Assembly (NCBI GenBank): GCA_034440615.1
Contig: JAOTOM010003856.1
Coordinates: 124,001 to 188,000 of the forward strand
Reading direction: 5' to 3'
Length of the DNA: 64,000 nucleotides
DNA from: Ashinkailepas kermadecensis
Lineage: Eukaryota; Arthropoda; Thecostraca; Neolepadidae
This document shows, piece after piece, positions 34,620 through 46,444 of this stretch (position 1 is its first letter; each line of letters begins with the position of its first letter). The notes under the pieces were generated by a model. The model was not told the origin of the DNA, did not search any database, and saw only the letters and a list, made by a program, of their open reading frames with translations. The position numbers and the translations under genes were made by a program.

Positions 34620-34681
<62 letters not shown>
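34620..34681. repeat. (TA)n microsatellite
   Basis: About 29 uninterrupted TA dinucleotides after a T-rich start. Confidence 0.97.
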
Positions 34682-34682
<1 letters not shown>

Positions 34683-35344
34683 TTAGGCGCCCTATGGAAA
34701 AGGCATCAGAAATCCGAGGAGTTTCAGAAAAGATGCCGCCAAGTGACGTGCTGTTCTGAAATCACGCGTAAGTTGGGGAGTGGTGCACAGACTTAGGAGT
34801 GAAAACTTGGCATCAGACAGGGAAATCGCAACACTTGATATATATTTGGCATATGGAAAGCCCGTGTCATAATTAGTTCAAAGAAAAGATGCAAGGTACA
34901 AAGGCACAAAGGCATCTTTACCAACACCAAACCCATCCTGTGGAACACTCGAGCCTTATAGCCACTTGGGGCCGCAATTTCTTCATTTCTGCGGCTGTTA
35001 TTTTCCGACTACCCATCGGAAAATATTTGTCTGGGCAGCCGCATAGTCTGAAAAGTCTGGGTAGTCGGAGTAGTAGACGGGTAGTCAAAAATATTAACTC
35101 CAGAACTTAAGAAATTGCGGCCTTGGATGTCTGTAAGGCTTGAGCGATTCCCAAAGTTGTCTAATTTGCATGTTTTTTTCGAACTAGCCATGGCTCGGGC
35201 TTTTCGACCTCTGGCGCTCACCGCCCTGTGTAACCTCCGGCTCATTGGCTCACTGGGCCCGGCTGCTCCGGCAGTCGCCACCACCGCACTGGCTGCGGCT
35301 ACTACCTGTGAACACCTGTGAAATCTGTCACTGTGAACACTCAC

Positions 35345-35768
35345 AGGCTACTGAAGGCTACTACTGGCTACTGCTGGCTTCTGCTGCGGGCTAACGCAGG
35401 CTACTGCCCACGGCTACTCGCCTGTTGCAGGCGAATACTGCGCTCCTGGCGATCGTCTGAGACGCATCTCCGGCTACACCGTCTACACGTTCTGGTGTCC
35501 GTGCGACAGCGGCCTCATATGTCGCGCCGCCAGATACACCCAGCTGCCGTCCCGGGTAAGGCGCTCTGGTGCCTCATATGTCGCGCCGCCAGATACACCC
35601 AGCTGTCGTCCCGAGTAAGGCGCTCTGGTGTCCGTGCGACAGCGGCCTCATATTTCGTGCCGCCAGATACACCCAGCTGCCGTCCCGAGTAAGGCGCTCT
35701 GGTGTCCGTGCAACAGCGGCCTCATATGTCGCGCCGCCAGATACACCCAGCTGCCGTCCCGGGTAAAG
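35345..35768. repeat. GGCTACTGC short repeats followed by a 60/75-bp array, 4 units
   Basis: 35345-35425 has GGCTACTGCT-like 9-12-bp repeats. From 35512 the unit CCTCATATGTCGCGCCGCCA plus GATACACCCAGCTGCCGTCC plus CGAGTAAGGCGCTCTGGTG repeats. The first spacing is 60 bp and the later ones about 75 bp because TCCGTGCGACAGCGG is added. Confidence 0.9.
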
Positions 35769-35769
35769 C

Positions 35770-36490
35770 GTTGGAGGTATTTATTTCCCTTCGAATAACT
35801 GCACATGGGATGTACAGCATATTTCCATACAAGTCGTAATTGCACCATGCAAATCGTTTCGCTGAAATCAACCTGAAGTACCTACGCGTAGCCTTCAAGA
35901 CTGCAAAAGTATGTTAATCGAACTAAGAACCTTGTAGTTAGTCTGAAATAATTGCAAGGCATCAATGAGCATTTGCTGATTATTTATTGCCCAGGCGGGC
36001 CAATCATTTTCATGCATCGTGTGCACTGCATGCATGCACGCACAGCCATACGTGCCTCAGGGCCTCTCCTTAGCTCTCAAGGAGCTCTGTTAGCCACCAG
36101 GGGCCCTCTCAAGCTGCCAGTGGCCCTGTATTCAACAGCCTCACTAGTTGAAAGCACAGCCATTTAACGTGATGAAGTGCCATAGCTCGAAAACATGATG
36201 CCATGCAAAATGAGGTAGGGGGGGAAAGTGGGCGGCCCAGAATCTCGAAAGTTGATACTTACGATTATTAGAGGATCAAGCTTTATCTCGATTTAAATTT
36301 CCTTCAATTTATAACACGAACTGTGAATTTCGGCAACATAAACATTCCTATGTCAATTTAGTCGATTATCATCGGCATTACTCGTAATGCATCTGGAAAT
36401 CCATATTCCAGTAATCTATCCCACATTTTTACAAATGGGATATTTTTTATTGGTGACTTCGTCTTATGCCGTGGCATTGTCGCTTGTGCG
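35770..36490. other. No gene recognised
   Basis: AT-rich sequence with no supported coding, RNA or repeat feature. Confidence 0.6.
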
Positions 36491-36494
36491 CCGT

Positions 36495-36832
36495 GCGCCG
36501 TGCGTGACCAAGTATACTCCGATGTCCTGGTCGCCGTGTGTGACCAAGTATACTCCGATGTCCTGGTCGCCGTGCGTGACCAAGTATACTCCGATGTCCT
36601 GGTCGCCGTGCGTGACCAAGTATACTCCGATGTCCTGGTCGCCGTGCGTGACCAAGTATACTCCGATGTCCTGGTCGCCGTGCGTGACCAAGTATACTCC
36701 GATGTCCTGGTCGCCGTGTGTGACCAAGTATACTCCGATGTCCTGGTCGCCGTGCGTGACCAAGTATACTCCGATGTCCTGGTCGCCGTGCGTGACCAAG
36801 TATACTCCGATGTCCTGGTCGCCGTCCGCCGC
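36495..36832. repeat. 36-bp minisatellite, about 9.5 near-identical units
   Basis: Unit CGTGACCAAGTATACTCCGA plus TGTCCTGGTCGCCGTG. Units differ almost only by CGTGCG/CGTGTG. The 36-bp period preserves frame, so a 12-residue repeat (CVTKYTPMSWSP) is read through in one frame, and two other frames are open as well. Confidence 0.96.
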
Positions 36833-36954
36833 TATGGTTTGCATCACCACCAAGAACACGGACTCGGAAAAGCTGTCACGAAGCTAATATGACATTCTAC
36901 CCCGTGCTGCTGTGCGCCACCCCACCAACATATTCCTCTATCAGTCCGTCAGTC

Positions 36955-37145
36955 TGTATATATGTCTGTCTGTCTGTTTGTCTGTTTGTCTGTCTGTGCC
37001 TCTCTCTCTCTCTCTACTTCTCTCCCTTCCTTTCTCCTTATCTGTCTTCCCCGTGCTCTCCCTCCCCCACCTTACGATTCTCCCTTGCACTCCTTTCCTC
37101 CCTTCCTCTCCCTCTTGCCCATTTCTTCTTCTCTGAAGAGGAAGA
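36955..37145. repeat. TGTCTG/CTCT pyrimidine-rich microsatellite
   Basis: TGTCTGTCTGTTTGTCTG followed by a (CT)n and C/T-rich tract. Low complexity on one strand. Confidence 0.9.
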
Positions 37146-37253
37146 AAAGTGAGAGCCCCAAGTGATAAAAAATGCAATCCTCTGTTTACCGATAATTCTT
37201 CTCTTTCCCTTTTCGTCGACTTGCTGCTAACATTCCTTGTGAAATGCTTTCAG

Positions 37254-37358
37254 ATGGGTGCCTTCTTCGACCCACAGTGTGTGCCGGAGGACTTCCCTGA
37301 GTACGCCACGGCGCGGCCTCGGACAAATAACCTTGACCTTGGCGTGACTGGTGTGTGA
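37254..37358 (+). CDS. Possible short terminal exon, family unknown
   Basis: A good acceptor (gaaatgctttcag, ends 37253) is followed by a GC3-rich frame reading MGAFFDPQCVPEDFPEY and on to a stop at 37356-37358. In the phase that would fit the donor at 31279, the same exon instead reads NGCLLRPTVCAGGLP then stop, which faintly recalls the C-x-C-x-P-x-x-C tail of prokineticin domains. I cannot choose between the two readings, or exclude that it belongs to another gene. Confidence 0.3.
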   Translation: MGAFFDPQCVPEDFPEYATARPRTNNLDLGVTGV

Positions 37359-37594
37359 CCTGCAGTACAACGTGTCGGTGACCGTGGTAGCACGGGTATC
37401 GGACGGAGGCGGTCATAGAGGTGTTCCTCGTGGTATTGACACATTGATAAGACAGAAGGAATTAGCTATGATAAGAGACTCTCTGATAGTGTGATAACTT
37501 GTAGTACGGTTGAGGTGCGACTACGATGCCTCGAATGTTTTACTTTTCATGTCTGGTTTTCATGAGACATGACGTTTTAAATATGATACAGCTG

Positions 37595-37745
37595 CTCAGT
37601 GACTGCGTTCAAAGCTCGATCACTATTTATCAAGGTGCCCTGACTGCGCATCTACTATAGACAGCTCCCCGTGACTGCGTCCAAAGCTAGATCACTATAT
37701 CGTATATGACGGTACCCTGACTGCCCATCTACTATAGACATAATT
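37595..37745. repeat. About 71-77-bp direct duplication
   Basis: TGACTGCGTTCAAAGCTCGATCACTAT.. then CCTGACTGCGCATCTACTATAGACA repeats once with TGACTGCGTCCAAAGCTAGATC.. and CCTGACTGCCCATCTACTATAGACA. Confidence 0.9.
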
Positions 37746-37999
37746 ATTCGCATCGCACAGGTACCAAAGAACAGGAGTGGGACAAATGTAAAGATATATG
37801 TGTTAGTCGCTGCTTTGTTCGGAAAGCATATTGTGGCACACTGTATTTGCAAATGGCGACAAGATTTGTGTCTGTATCACAATATTTGTGTCATCGTGTA
37901 GAATAAACGACGGAAGTTTCAAGTTCTCTGTGGGTAATAGGGCAAGGCACCCTTTAAGCACTGCTTATCCATGATTTTGGAAATCTGATGTCGACGGTG

Positions 38000-39786
38000 C
38001 ACAACTTCTTCCCAACTCACCCAGAGCTGCCCACAGGATGTCCCACCTCACTCAGAGCCGCCCCGCAGGATGTCCCACCTCACCCAGAGCCGCCCCGCAG
38101 GATGTCCCACCTCACCCAGAGCTGCCCACAGGATGTCCCACCTCACTCAGAGCCGCCCCGCAGGATGTCCCACCTCACCCAGAGCCGCCCCGCAGGATGT
38201 CTCCCCGCACCCAGAGCCGCCCCGCAGGATGTCCCACCTCACCCAGAGCCGCCCCGCAGGATGTCCCACCTCACCCAGAGCCGCCCCGCAGGATGTCCCA
38301 CCTCACCCAGAGCCGCCCCGCAGGATGTCCCCCGCACCCAGAGCTGCCCCGCAGGATGTCCCACCTCACCCAGAGCCCCCCGCAGGATGTCCCACCTCAC
38401 CCAGAGCCCCCCGCAGGATGTCCCACCTCACCCAGGGCTGCCCGCAGGATGTCCCACCTCACCCAGAGCCGCCCCGAAGAATGTCCCACCTCACCCAAAG
38501 CCGCCCCGCAGGATGTCTCCCCGCACCCAGAGCTGCCCCGCAGGATGTCCCACCTCACTCAGAGCCGCCCCGCAGTATGTCCCACCTCACCCAGAGCCGC
38601 CCCGCAGGATGTCCCACCTCACCCAGAGCCGCCCCGCAGGATGTCTCACCTCACCCAGAGCCGCCCTGCAGGATGTCCCACCTCACCCAGAGCCGCCCCG
38701 CAGGATGTCCCACCTCACCCAGAGCCGCCCCGCAGGATGTCCCACCTCACTCAGAGCCGCCCCGCAGGATGTCTCCCCGCACCCAGAGCTGCCCCGCAGG
38801 GTGTCCCACCTCACCCAGAGCCGCCCCGCAGGATGTCCCCCGCACCCAGAGCTGCCCCGCAGGATGTCCCACCTCACCCAGAGCCGCCCCGCAGGATGTC
38901 TCCCGCACCCAGAGCCGCCCCGTAGGATGTCCCACCTCACCCAAAGCCGCCCCGCAGGATGTCCCACCTCACCCAGAGCTGCCCCGCAGGGTGTCCCACC
39001 TCACCCAGAGCCGCCCCGCAGGATGTCCCACCTCACTCAGAGCCGCCCCGCAGGATGTCCCACCTCACCCAGAGCCGCCCCGCAGGATGTCCCACCTCAC
39101 CCAGAGCCGCCCCGTAGGATGTCCCACCTCACCCAGAGCCGCCCCGCAGGATGTCCCACCTCACCCAGAGCCGCCCCGCAGGATGTCCCCGCACTCAGAG
39201 CCGCCCCGCAGGATGTCCCACCTCACCCAGAGCCGCCCCGCAGGATGTCCCACCTCACTCAGAGCCGCCCCGTAGGATGTCCCACCTCACCCAGAGCCGC
39301 CCCGCAGGATGTCTCCCCGCACCCAGAGCTGCCCCGCAGGGTGTCCCACCTCACCCAGAGCCGCCCCGCAGGATGTCCCCCGCACCCAGAGCTGCCCCGC
39401 AGGATGTCCCACCTCACCCAGAGCCGCCCCGCAGGATGTCTCCCGCACCCAGAGCCGCCCCGTAGGATGTCCCACCTCACCCAAAGCCGCCCCGCAGGAT
39501 GTCCCACCTCACCCAGAGCTGCCCCGCAGGGTGTCCCACCTCACCCAGAGCCGCCCCGCAGGATGTCCCACCTCACTCAGAGCCGCCCCGCAGGATGTCC
39601 CACCTCACCCAGAGCCGCCCCGCAGGATGTCCACCTCTCCCAGAGCCGTCCCGCAGGGTGTCCCACCTCACCCAGAGCCGCCCCGTAGGATGTCCCACCT
39701 CACCCAGAGCCGCCCCGCAGGATGTCTCCCCGCACCCAGAGCTGCCCCGCAGGGTGTCCCACCTCACCCAGAGCCGCCCCGCAGGA
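38000..39786. repeat. 32-bp minisatellite, about 55 units, with a 540-bp higher-order duplication
   Basis: Unit CCTCACCCAGAGCCGCCCCG plus CAGGATGTCCCA, with deletions, ATC/GTC and T variants. A segment of about 330 bp beginning near 38760 recurs 540 bp later (from about 39300) with the same pattern of unit variants, and a third start occurs near 39720. The 566-residue Pro/Arg-rich frame through it is a stop-free period artefact (32 bp times 3 = 32 codons). Confidence 0.97.
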
Positions 39787-40140
39787 TACGATAACCGAAC
39801 TCACCGAATGCCCAAAATGACAGTAGATCCTTTGGGGAGGGGGAGGAGGAGGGGGCTGATATTTTCATACTGCCAGACCAACGCTACATACACATCTCAC
39901 ATCTGCTGCTGATGTCAAGCACTAGGGGGGGGGTAGAGAACCATGCGTCCCCCAAGCTTCGTGAAAGTTCGCATTACACTTATGACGTTGTAATGACAAA
40001 CTAGCCCGAATGTTTGCTTGGGTGGCTACATGCACCATGCACTTTTATTAAGCAGGGTTCTGAATGAATTCGGATGCAGCCACTCGATCTGATAATTCCA
40101 GTTCAGCCCAGGCGCTTCGCCATGACCAGACGAGTTCGGA
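39787..40140. other. No gene recognised
   Basis: Spacer between two tandem arrays with short G-rich runs near 39835 and 39925. Confidence 0.6.
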
Positions 40141-40144
40141 ACCT

Positions 40145-40545
40145 GGGGAGTTCGTTGGCGAGTCTGCTGCCTGGAGAGTCTGCTACCTGGCGAGTCTGCT
40201 ACCTGGTGAGTCTGCTACCTGGGGAGTCTGCTACCTGGCGAGTCTGCTACCTGACGAGTCTGCTACCTGACGAGTCTGCTACCTGACGAGTCTGCTACCT
40301 GGCGAGTCTGCTACCTGGCGAATCTGCTACCTGGCGAGTCTGCTACCTTGAGTCTGCTGCCTGGCAAGTCTGCTGCCTGGTGAGTCTGCTGCCTGGCGAA
40401 ACTGGTACCTGGCGAGTCTGCTACCTGGCGAGTCTGCTACCTGGAGAGTCTGCTGTCTGTATGGTATGTCTGCTGTCTGGTGAATCCGCTACCTGGCGAA
40501 TGTGCTGCCTGGCAAGTCTGTGGCCTGCGAAATCGTTTGCCTGGT
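40145..40545. repeat. 16-bp minisatellite (GAGTCTGCTACCTGGC), about 24 units
   Basis: Head-to-tail GAGTCTGCTACCTGGC with ACG/GCG, ACC/GCC and short deletions, degrading toward 40545. Confidence 0.95.
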
Positions 40546-40693
40546 TTATTTGCGGCTCGGCGAGTTTGCCTTTAATTTGAAGGTTAGTTTTAGCTATTTC
40601 ACGTCTTTATAGAGAATAGTTATTTATTAATAGTTATTTTTGAAAGCATGCTCTCGCCAACTACGAGTTTCGGGTGGCGAGAGAGCGGCGAGC

Positions 40694-40696
<3 letters not shown>

Positions 40697-40739
<43 letters not shown>
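40697..40739. repeat. (TA)n microsatellite
   Basis: About 21 TA dinucleotides, uninterrupted. Confidence 0.97.
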
Positions 40740-40742
<3 letters not shown>

Positions 40743-42335
40743 TGTGTGTGGATGTCTAAGGTTTAATGGTATCTATATGCTCGCGAATCGTAATCTAATC
40801 ATATCCCATATAAACAATTTACAATACCAAATAGAAGGTGGTGAAGCGTTTGTAAGAAAAGATGAAGAACAGGAGGAAAAGCAACTTAGTCATAGTAATG
40901 TAACCAAATATACACGATATAACATTCATGCACATTCAGGAACGGATACAAGGGTAAAAGTATAACTACGTGCGCCCCCCCCCCCCCCATGAAAAGATGG
41001 CGCTCCTCTGATAGGCAAAAAGCGCCCCTCCAATGAGGCTCCAGTACCAAACAATACTAACTAAACTCGGTACACTCTGTGTCGCGAGCATCACACCTCA
41101 CCAGGTGATTTCTCGATGGGGGAAGTTGCTTCACAATACCTTTTCTTTGAAGAAATAATGCGACCACTTCAGAGGAAATCTTGGCAAGAAACCCGGTCCG
41201 AATCGAAACGTAACCAGTGGAGCTAATTGTGGGTGAACGACGGAACTTCAAGCGTAGCAAAATTAGTTGTTAACCCTCGCATCCCGAGTTCAGTTCAGCC
41301 TTTATGGGAGCTGGATGGCGGGAGCGTGTCGAAATTTGTACAGAATTCGTCCCGTGTGTATCAAGTCACGGTTGCATTGCCTTTCGCGTCACGTAACCAC
41401 GCGTTTTCAAACAGGTATGAAGAGCCAAAGCGACCCTAATTACGGTCAGAGGAAATTGCATCACATTGTTAGTTATGTGCGCAGCATTGCCGAAGCAGCT
41501 GACGCGCCCGAAAATCCCAACTACACAACGCACACCACATTGATATAACATGTCCGTCATCCTTGGGGCTCCTCCCCGCAAACCTCGCTAATCCGTCGGT
41601 CGGCGACCGGCTACGGTGTGAAATCGATGGCAAGCTGTACGGGCGCCGGATAAGCCAGCACAAAGCCATTCGTTGAAGAAACATTCGAGCACTTCATAAA
41701 AATATGCCAACATTTGCCGAATACAATTTAATGAACAGATGTCCTTCATGGTAAGAAGGAACATTTTTCATGTTCTGCAAAACATGAAGCAGCGCAACAA
41801 AAATAAAGTTATCCAGCTGTCAAAAATGTGACTGTAGGACGGGACTGTGATTGTGAATGTTTGTCCGTATATGTCTCCCTCTCCCTCTTAGCTACATACT
41901 CTGTTAACAGCATTTGCGCACGAACAAAAACCGTCTTGCAAACTGGCCGAAACTCGATGAGCCGCAAAACCGAACCTCTCCAGCGGCTTCGGCTGTTTCG
42001 ATAGCATCAGTGATCACGACAGTTGGAACCATGCCACACCGGATATTCCTTATGGCCTCATTACGAATGTCATGACCTCCCTTTTCCTCGACGCATCAAT
42101 CAGCTATACTGCGGTCACCAGCTGCCACCGGTGGCCACCGGTGGCCAACGGCGATCACAAGGCCAAAGGCCAGGTCACCGGTGCACGCTGGGGCCGACCA
42201 CAATTACACTTTGGGTAGCCAACAGGCAGCGCCTCGGGTCGTAATGTGCTCCGTCTGTCTATGTAAAGCCCACCAAGGAGCAATCTTCAGCCGATCACGT
42301 AGTCGTTCGTTCGCGGAATCCAGCTCCTCCGATCA
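40740..42335. other. No gene recognised
   Basis: Several 70-90-residue frames near 41.2-41.6 kb show no known family. CCACCGGTGGCCACCGGTGG at about 42125 is a small palindromic repeat. Confidence 0.55.
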
Positions 42336-43330
42336 GTCAATGAGCCCCGGATGGTCACCATCAGTGTCAGTGTCAGTGTCAGTCAGTGAGCCCCGGATGG
42401 TCACCATCAGTGTCAGTCAGTGAGCCCCGGCTGGTCACCATCAGTGTCAATGTCAGTGTCAGTGTCAGTGTCAGTGTCAGTCAATGAGCCCCGGATGGTC
42501 ACCATCAGTGTCAGTGTCAGTGTCAGTGTCAGTCAGTGAGCCCCGGCTGGTCACCATCAGTGTCAGTGTCAGTGTCAGTCAATGAGCCCCGGATGGTCAC
42601 CATCAGTGTCAGTGTCAGTGTCAGTGTCAGTGTCAGTCAGTGAGCCCCGGCTGGTCACCATCAGTGTCAGTGTCAGTGTCAGTGTCAGTCAATGAGCCCC
42701 GGATGGTCACCATCAGTGTCAGTGTCAGTCAGTGAGCCCCGGCTTGGTCACCATCAGTGTCAGTGTCAGTGTCAGTGTCAGTCAATGAGCCCCGGCTGGT
42801 CACCATCAGTGTCAGTGTCAGTGTCAGTCAATGAGCCCCGGATGGTCACCATCAGTGTCAGTGTCAGTCAATGAGCCCCGGCTGGTCACCATCAGTGTCA
42901 GTGTCAGTGTCAGTCAATGAGCCCCGGATGGTCACCATCAGTGTCAGTGTCAGTGTCAGTCAGTGAGCCCCGGCTGGTCACCATCAGTGTCAGTGTCAGT
43001 GTCGGTGTCAGTCAGTGAGCCCCGGCTGGTCACCATCAGTGTCAGTGTCAGTGTCAGTCAATGAGCCCCAGATGGTCACCATCAGTGTCAGTGTCAGTCA
43101 ATGAGCCCCGGCTGGTCACCATCAGTGTCAGTGTCAGTCAGTGAGCCCCAGATGGTCACCATCAGTGTCAGTGTCAGTCAATGAGCCCCGGCTGGTCACC
43201 ATCAGTGTCAGTGTCAGTGTCAGTCAATGAGCCCCGGCTGGTCACCATCAGTGTCAGAGTCAGTGTCAGTCAGTGAGCCCCGGCTGGTCACCATCAGTGT
43301 CAGTGTCAGTCAGTGAGCCCCAGCTGGTCA
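42336..43330. repeat. Compound minisatellite: GAGCCCCGG-MTGGTCACCATCAG core plus (TGTCAG)n, left part
   Basis: About 23 units. Each has a fixed 23-bp core with C/A at one site, then 1-5 TGTCAG hexamers, then TCARTGAG, so unit length varies in 6-bp steps. The array ends abruptly at CTGGTCA (43330), where a LINE begins, and resumes at 47551. Confidence 0.96.
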
Positions 43331-43430
43331 TAAAGACATAAAGACATAAAAGATCAGTGCAACATGAGCCACAAGGGCCCTTCTTGGTTGCACTTTCGAC
43401 ACTGAACCAGTTGCCCACCAAATCTGTCCA

Positions 43431-46400
43431 TCAACCCTTCCTGGAATACAGAAAAACAAGCCCCCTATTCTTATAATGATTGTCTATGCCGTTTTTAAAG
43501 ATGTTCAGTGTGGTGCTACTGACAATGGTTTCTGGCAGCTGGTTCCAGTGTTCTACTACCCTGTTGGTGAAGAAAGACTGCCTTAACCTTGTCCTGCTGT
43601 GATTAACTTTAATGTTGAATTGATGACCTCTAATTACATCATTTCTGTTAAATTCAAACATTTCCCTGACATATCCCTGTTCCTGACCATGAACAAATTT
43701 AAAAACCTCGATGAGATCTCCTCTCAGCCTTCTATATCTAAGTGAAAACATATTCAATTTCTTCAATCTTTCCTCATATGCCAGGTTGCCTATACCATTA
43801 ACCATTTGTGTTGCCCTCTTTTGTACTCTCTCTAAAAGCTAACAATCTTTATCATAACTAGGGGACCAAGCTTAGACACAGTATTCCATATGTGGCCTGA
43901 CATATGCACAGTAAAGCTTCCTGATGACCTCCTCACTTTTGTATGACACAGTCCTCTGTATTGCCTCAAGCATTCTTAGTGCCTTCTTTCTGGCTTCTTT
44001 GGTCTGTTCTGATGCCCCCAATTTTGTGTTCAAAATGACACCTAAGTCCTTCTCCCGCTGAGTCACAGATAGTACTTGGCCACCCATCAAGTATGGCGCC
44101 TTCATATGCTGCCTACCTAGATGCATGACTTTGCACTTATCAAAATTAAACTTCATTTGCCATTTTTCGGACCACTTCACAAGCTCGTCTAAGTCGTTCT
44201 GCAGCAAAACCTGCTCATTGTGCCCTGTTATTGCCCTAAAGATCTTCAAGTCATCCGCAAATGTCAAAACTTTACTGCTTAGGCCACATTCAATGCTATT
44301 CACAAATATAATGAACAATAGTGGCCCCAGTACCGACCTCTGAGGGACTCCACTAAGAACATTTTGCCATGATGACTTTGTACCATTTAGCATCAATCTC
44401 TGCTGTCTATCTGAAAGCCACAACTCTATCCATTTTAGGATGCTACCTGCAATACCATGGACCTCAAGCTGCACCATTAACCGTGTATGGGGTACGTTGT
44501 CAAAGGCCTTACTAAAGTCAAGATATGCTACATCAACCTGATTTCCCTGATCAAATTGTTCTGTAGCAAAATTTAAAAAGTCCAAGAGATTTGTGAGACA
44601 CTATCTCGCTTTTCTAAACCCATGTTGAGTATCTTGAATCAATCCGTTTCCTTCCAGAAAACTAACTATTCTATCCTTGATAATTGATTCGAGTACCTTG
44701 CAGACTAGGGATGTGAGGCTTACTGGCCTATAATTTTCAACTTTCCCTCTTTCTCCTTTCTTGAAAATAGGAACTGCATTTGCCCTTTTCCAATCTGTTG
44801 GAATTTCATTTTGTGAAACTGATCTACAAAATATTATACTAAGTGGAATTGCCAGTTCCTTTTCAGCTTCCCACAATACCCTAGCATAGATTCCATCAGG
44901 TCCTGCTGCCTTGTTTCGCTTTATTTTTCTGATATAATTGAAAACAACATCACTATCAATGACATAAATATCGTGTATCTGATCACCTGTCACTGAACTG
45001 TGGTTCACGGTTGGCAGATTTGTCACATCCTCCACTGTAAACACTGATTTAAACTGCTTGCTCAGCTCCTCAACCATCTCACCAACCTCACTCAATATAG
45101 CCCCATTTACTTCCAGTGGACCAATTGTGCATGAAACTTTACTTAGCTTGTAGAAACTAAAGAACTTTTTACTGTCCCCATTACAGTTCCTAGCCAAATC
45201 CAATTCTTTTGCTCGCCTTGCTGCTCTGGTTTTCTGCTTCACAGCATCTCTAGCTTTTCGATACGACCTTAGATTTACGATATTTGAAGCTTCCTTAAAT
45301 ACTCTAAATGCATCTTTCTTAGCCTTAATTGATCTCATCAAATCTGGTGTAAGCCATGCTGGCTTTCCTACCCCTCTTTTGCGCCTTTGCTTTTGGGGCA
45401 CATGTCTAATCTGAATTTCCCTCAAGTAAGATTTGAACTTTTCCCACATTTCACAGGCATTTAAATTAAAAAAAAAAATATTCTTCCCATTTTATGACAC
45501 TTAAAGCCTCTCTCATGCGGTCAAAGTCTGCCCTGTTAAAATTTGGAATCTTTGCCAAATTATCCTTGATTGTCCCTGCTATGTGTACCTTAAATCTCAC
45601 TATGTTATGGTCACTTTTTCCCAGAGTTTCTCCTTCAGTCAAGTCTTGAACTAAATCACTTAAATCTGAGAAGACAAGGTCCAAGAATGAGCCCTGCCTG
45701 GTTGGTTCCGTTACAAACTGGTGTAAGAACAAGTGCTCTTCAAGGCATTTCCTAAAAAGTTTACATGATGGGGAGCCAACACCAACATTTTCATATCCTT
45801 TTAGATTAAAGTCACCAAGAATAAGGCATTTCCTTTGAAAGTTTCTACTGATTTCCTCACAAATCACCTGATCGAGCTCCAGTTGCTGAAAATGTGGCAA
45901 GGTTCCTGATCGATACAAAGCTCCTATCCTTAGTTTATTGCTGTTGCCTTTTCCCACAGCAACATCAAGCCAAATGGACTCCACAGACACATTTTTACCC
46001 CATCTGCTACTTTTTGAGAACTGTATAAGCTATTCACATAGAGCATTACACGACCCCCTTTCACTGCTGGACCCCTATTGCATGAAAACATATTGCATCC
46101 CTGGATCTCATAGTCCTGCAAGTTATCCCCAAAATATCCCTCACTGACCCATGCCTCAGTAATGCAAACAAAATCTGGTTTCTCCTCAGCAACATAACAC
46201 TTGAACTCATCAAATTCGGATCGAATGCTCTGAGCATTAAGCATCATACACTTAACAAAAGTTCCATAAACCTCTTTGGCTTTTTCATGTTGAGTAGCTC
46301 TATCATCTCTGGATGAGCTACCACTCTGCCCCCTTGATCTACTGCTACCCCTATTTGCTGACTGTGAGGTTCTATTGCCTGTGCTGTCACTATTGGCATA

Positions 46401-46436
46401 TCCCTGAGATGGCAATGCCAATTCTTCCCTCCCCAC
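43431..46436 (-). pseudogene. LINE ORF2: AP-endonuclease and reverse transcriptase, broken by frameshifts and stops
   Basis: N-terminal apurinic endonuclease region: MLNAQSIRSEFDEF, PDFVCITEAWV, LILGDFNLKG, GKSDHNIVRF. The reverse transcriptase follows: NYRPVSLTSLVCKVLE, YLDFSKAFDNVPH, GVPQRSVLGPLLF (usual Gly changed to Arg), FADDLKIFRA, then a C-terminal MEYCV..ERVQKRATQMV segment. Breaks: a frameshift near the T5 run at 45992-45996, a frameshift at the A11 run 45468-45478, an in-frame stop near 44601, and two stops at about 43872 and 43845. The copy cannot make a full-length protein but looks young, since ORF1 is still open. Confidence 0.93.
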
Positions 46437-46444
46437 CCCATTAT

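Noticed and set aside
36387..36887. 166-residue frame with a 12-residue repeat and hydrophobic N-terminus
   Set aside because: The 36-bp period preserves frame so stops never arise; other frames on both strands are equally open.
37988..39688. 566-residue proline/arginine-rich open frame
   Set aside because: It is the 32-bp minisatellite read through; all three plus-strand frames are open because the unit has no stop, and there is no start context or domain.
42336..43330. CRISPR-like regular repeats
   Set aside because: Spacers are simple hexamer repeats rather than unique sequences, and the genome is eukaryotic.
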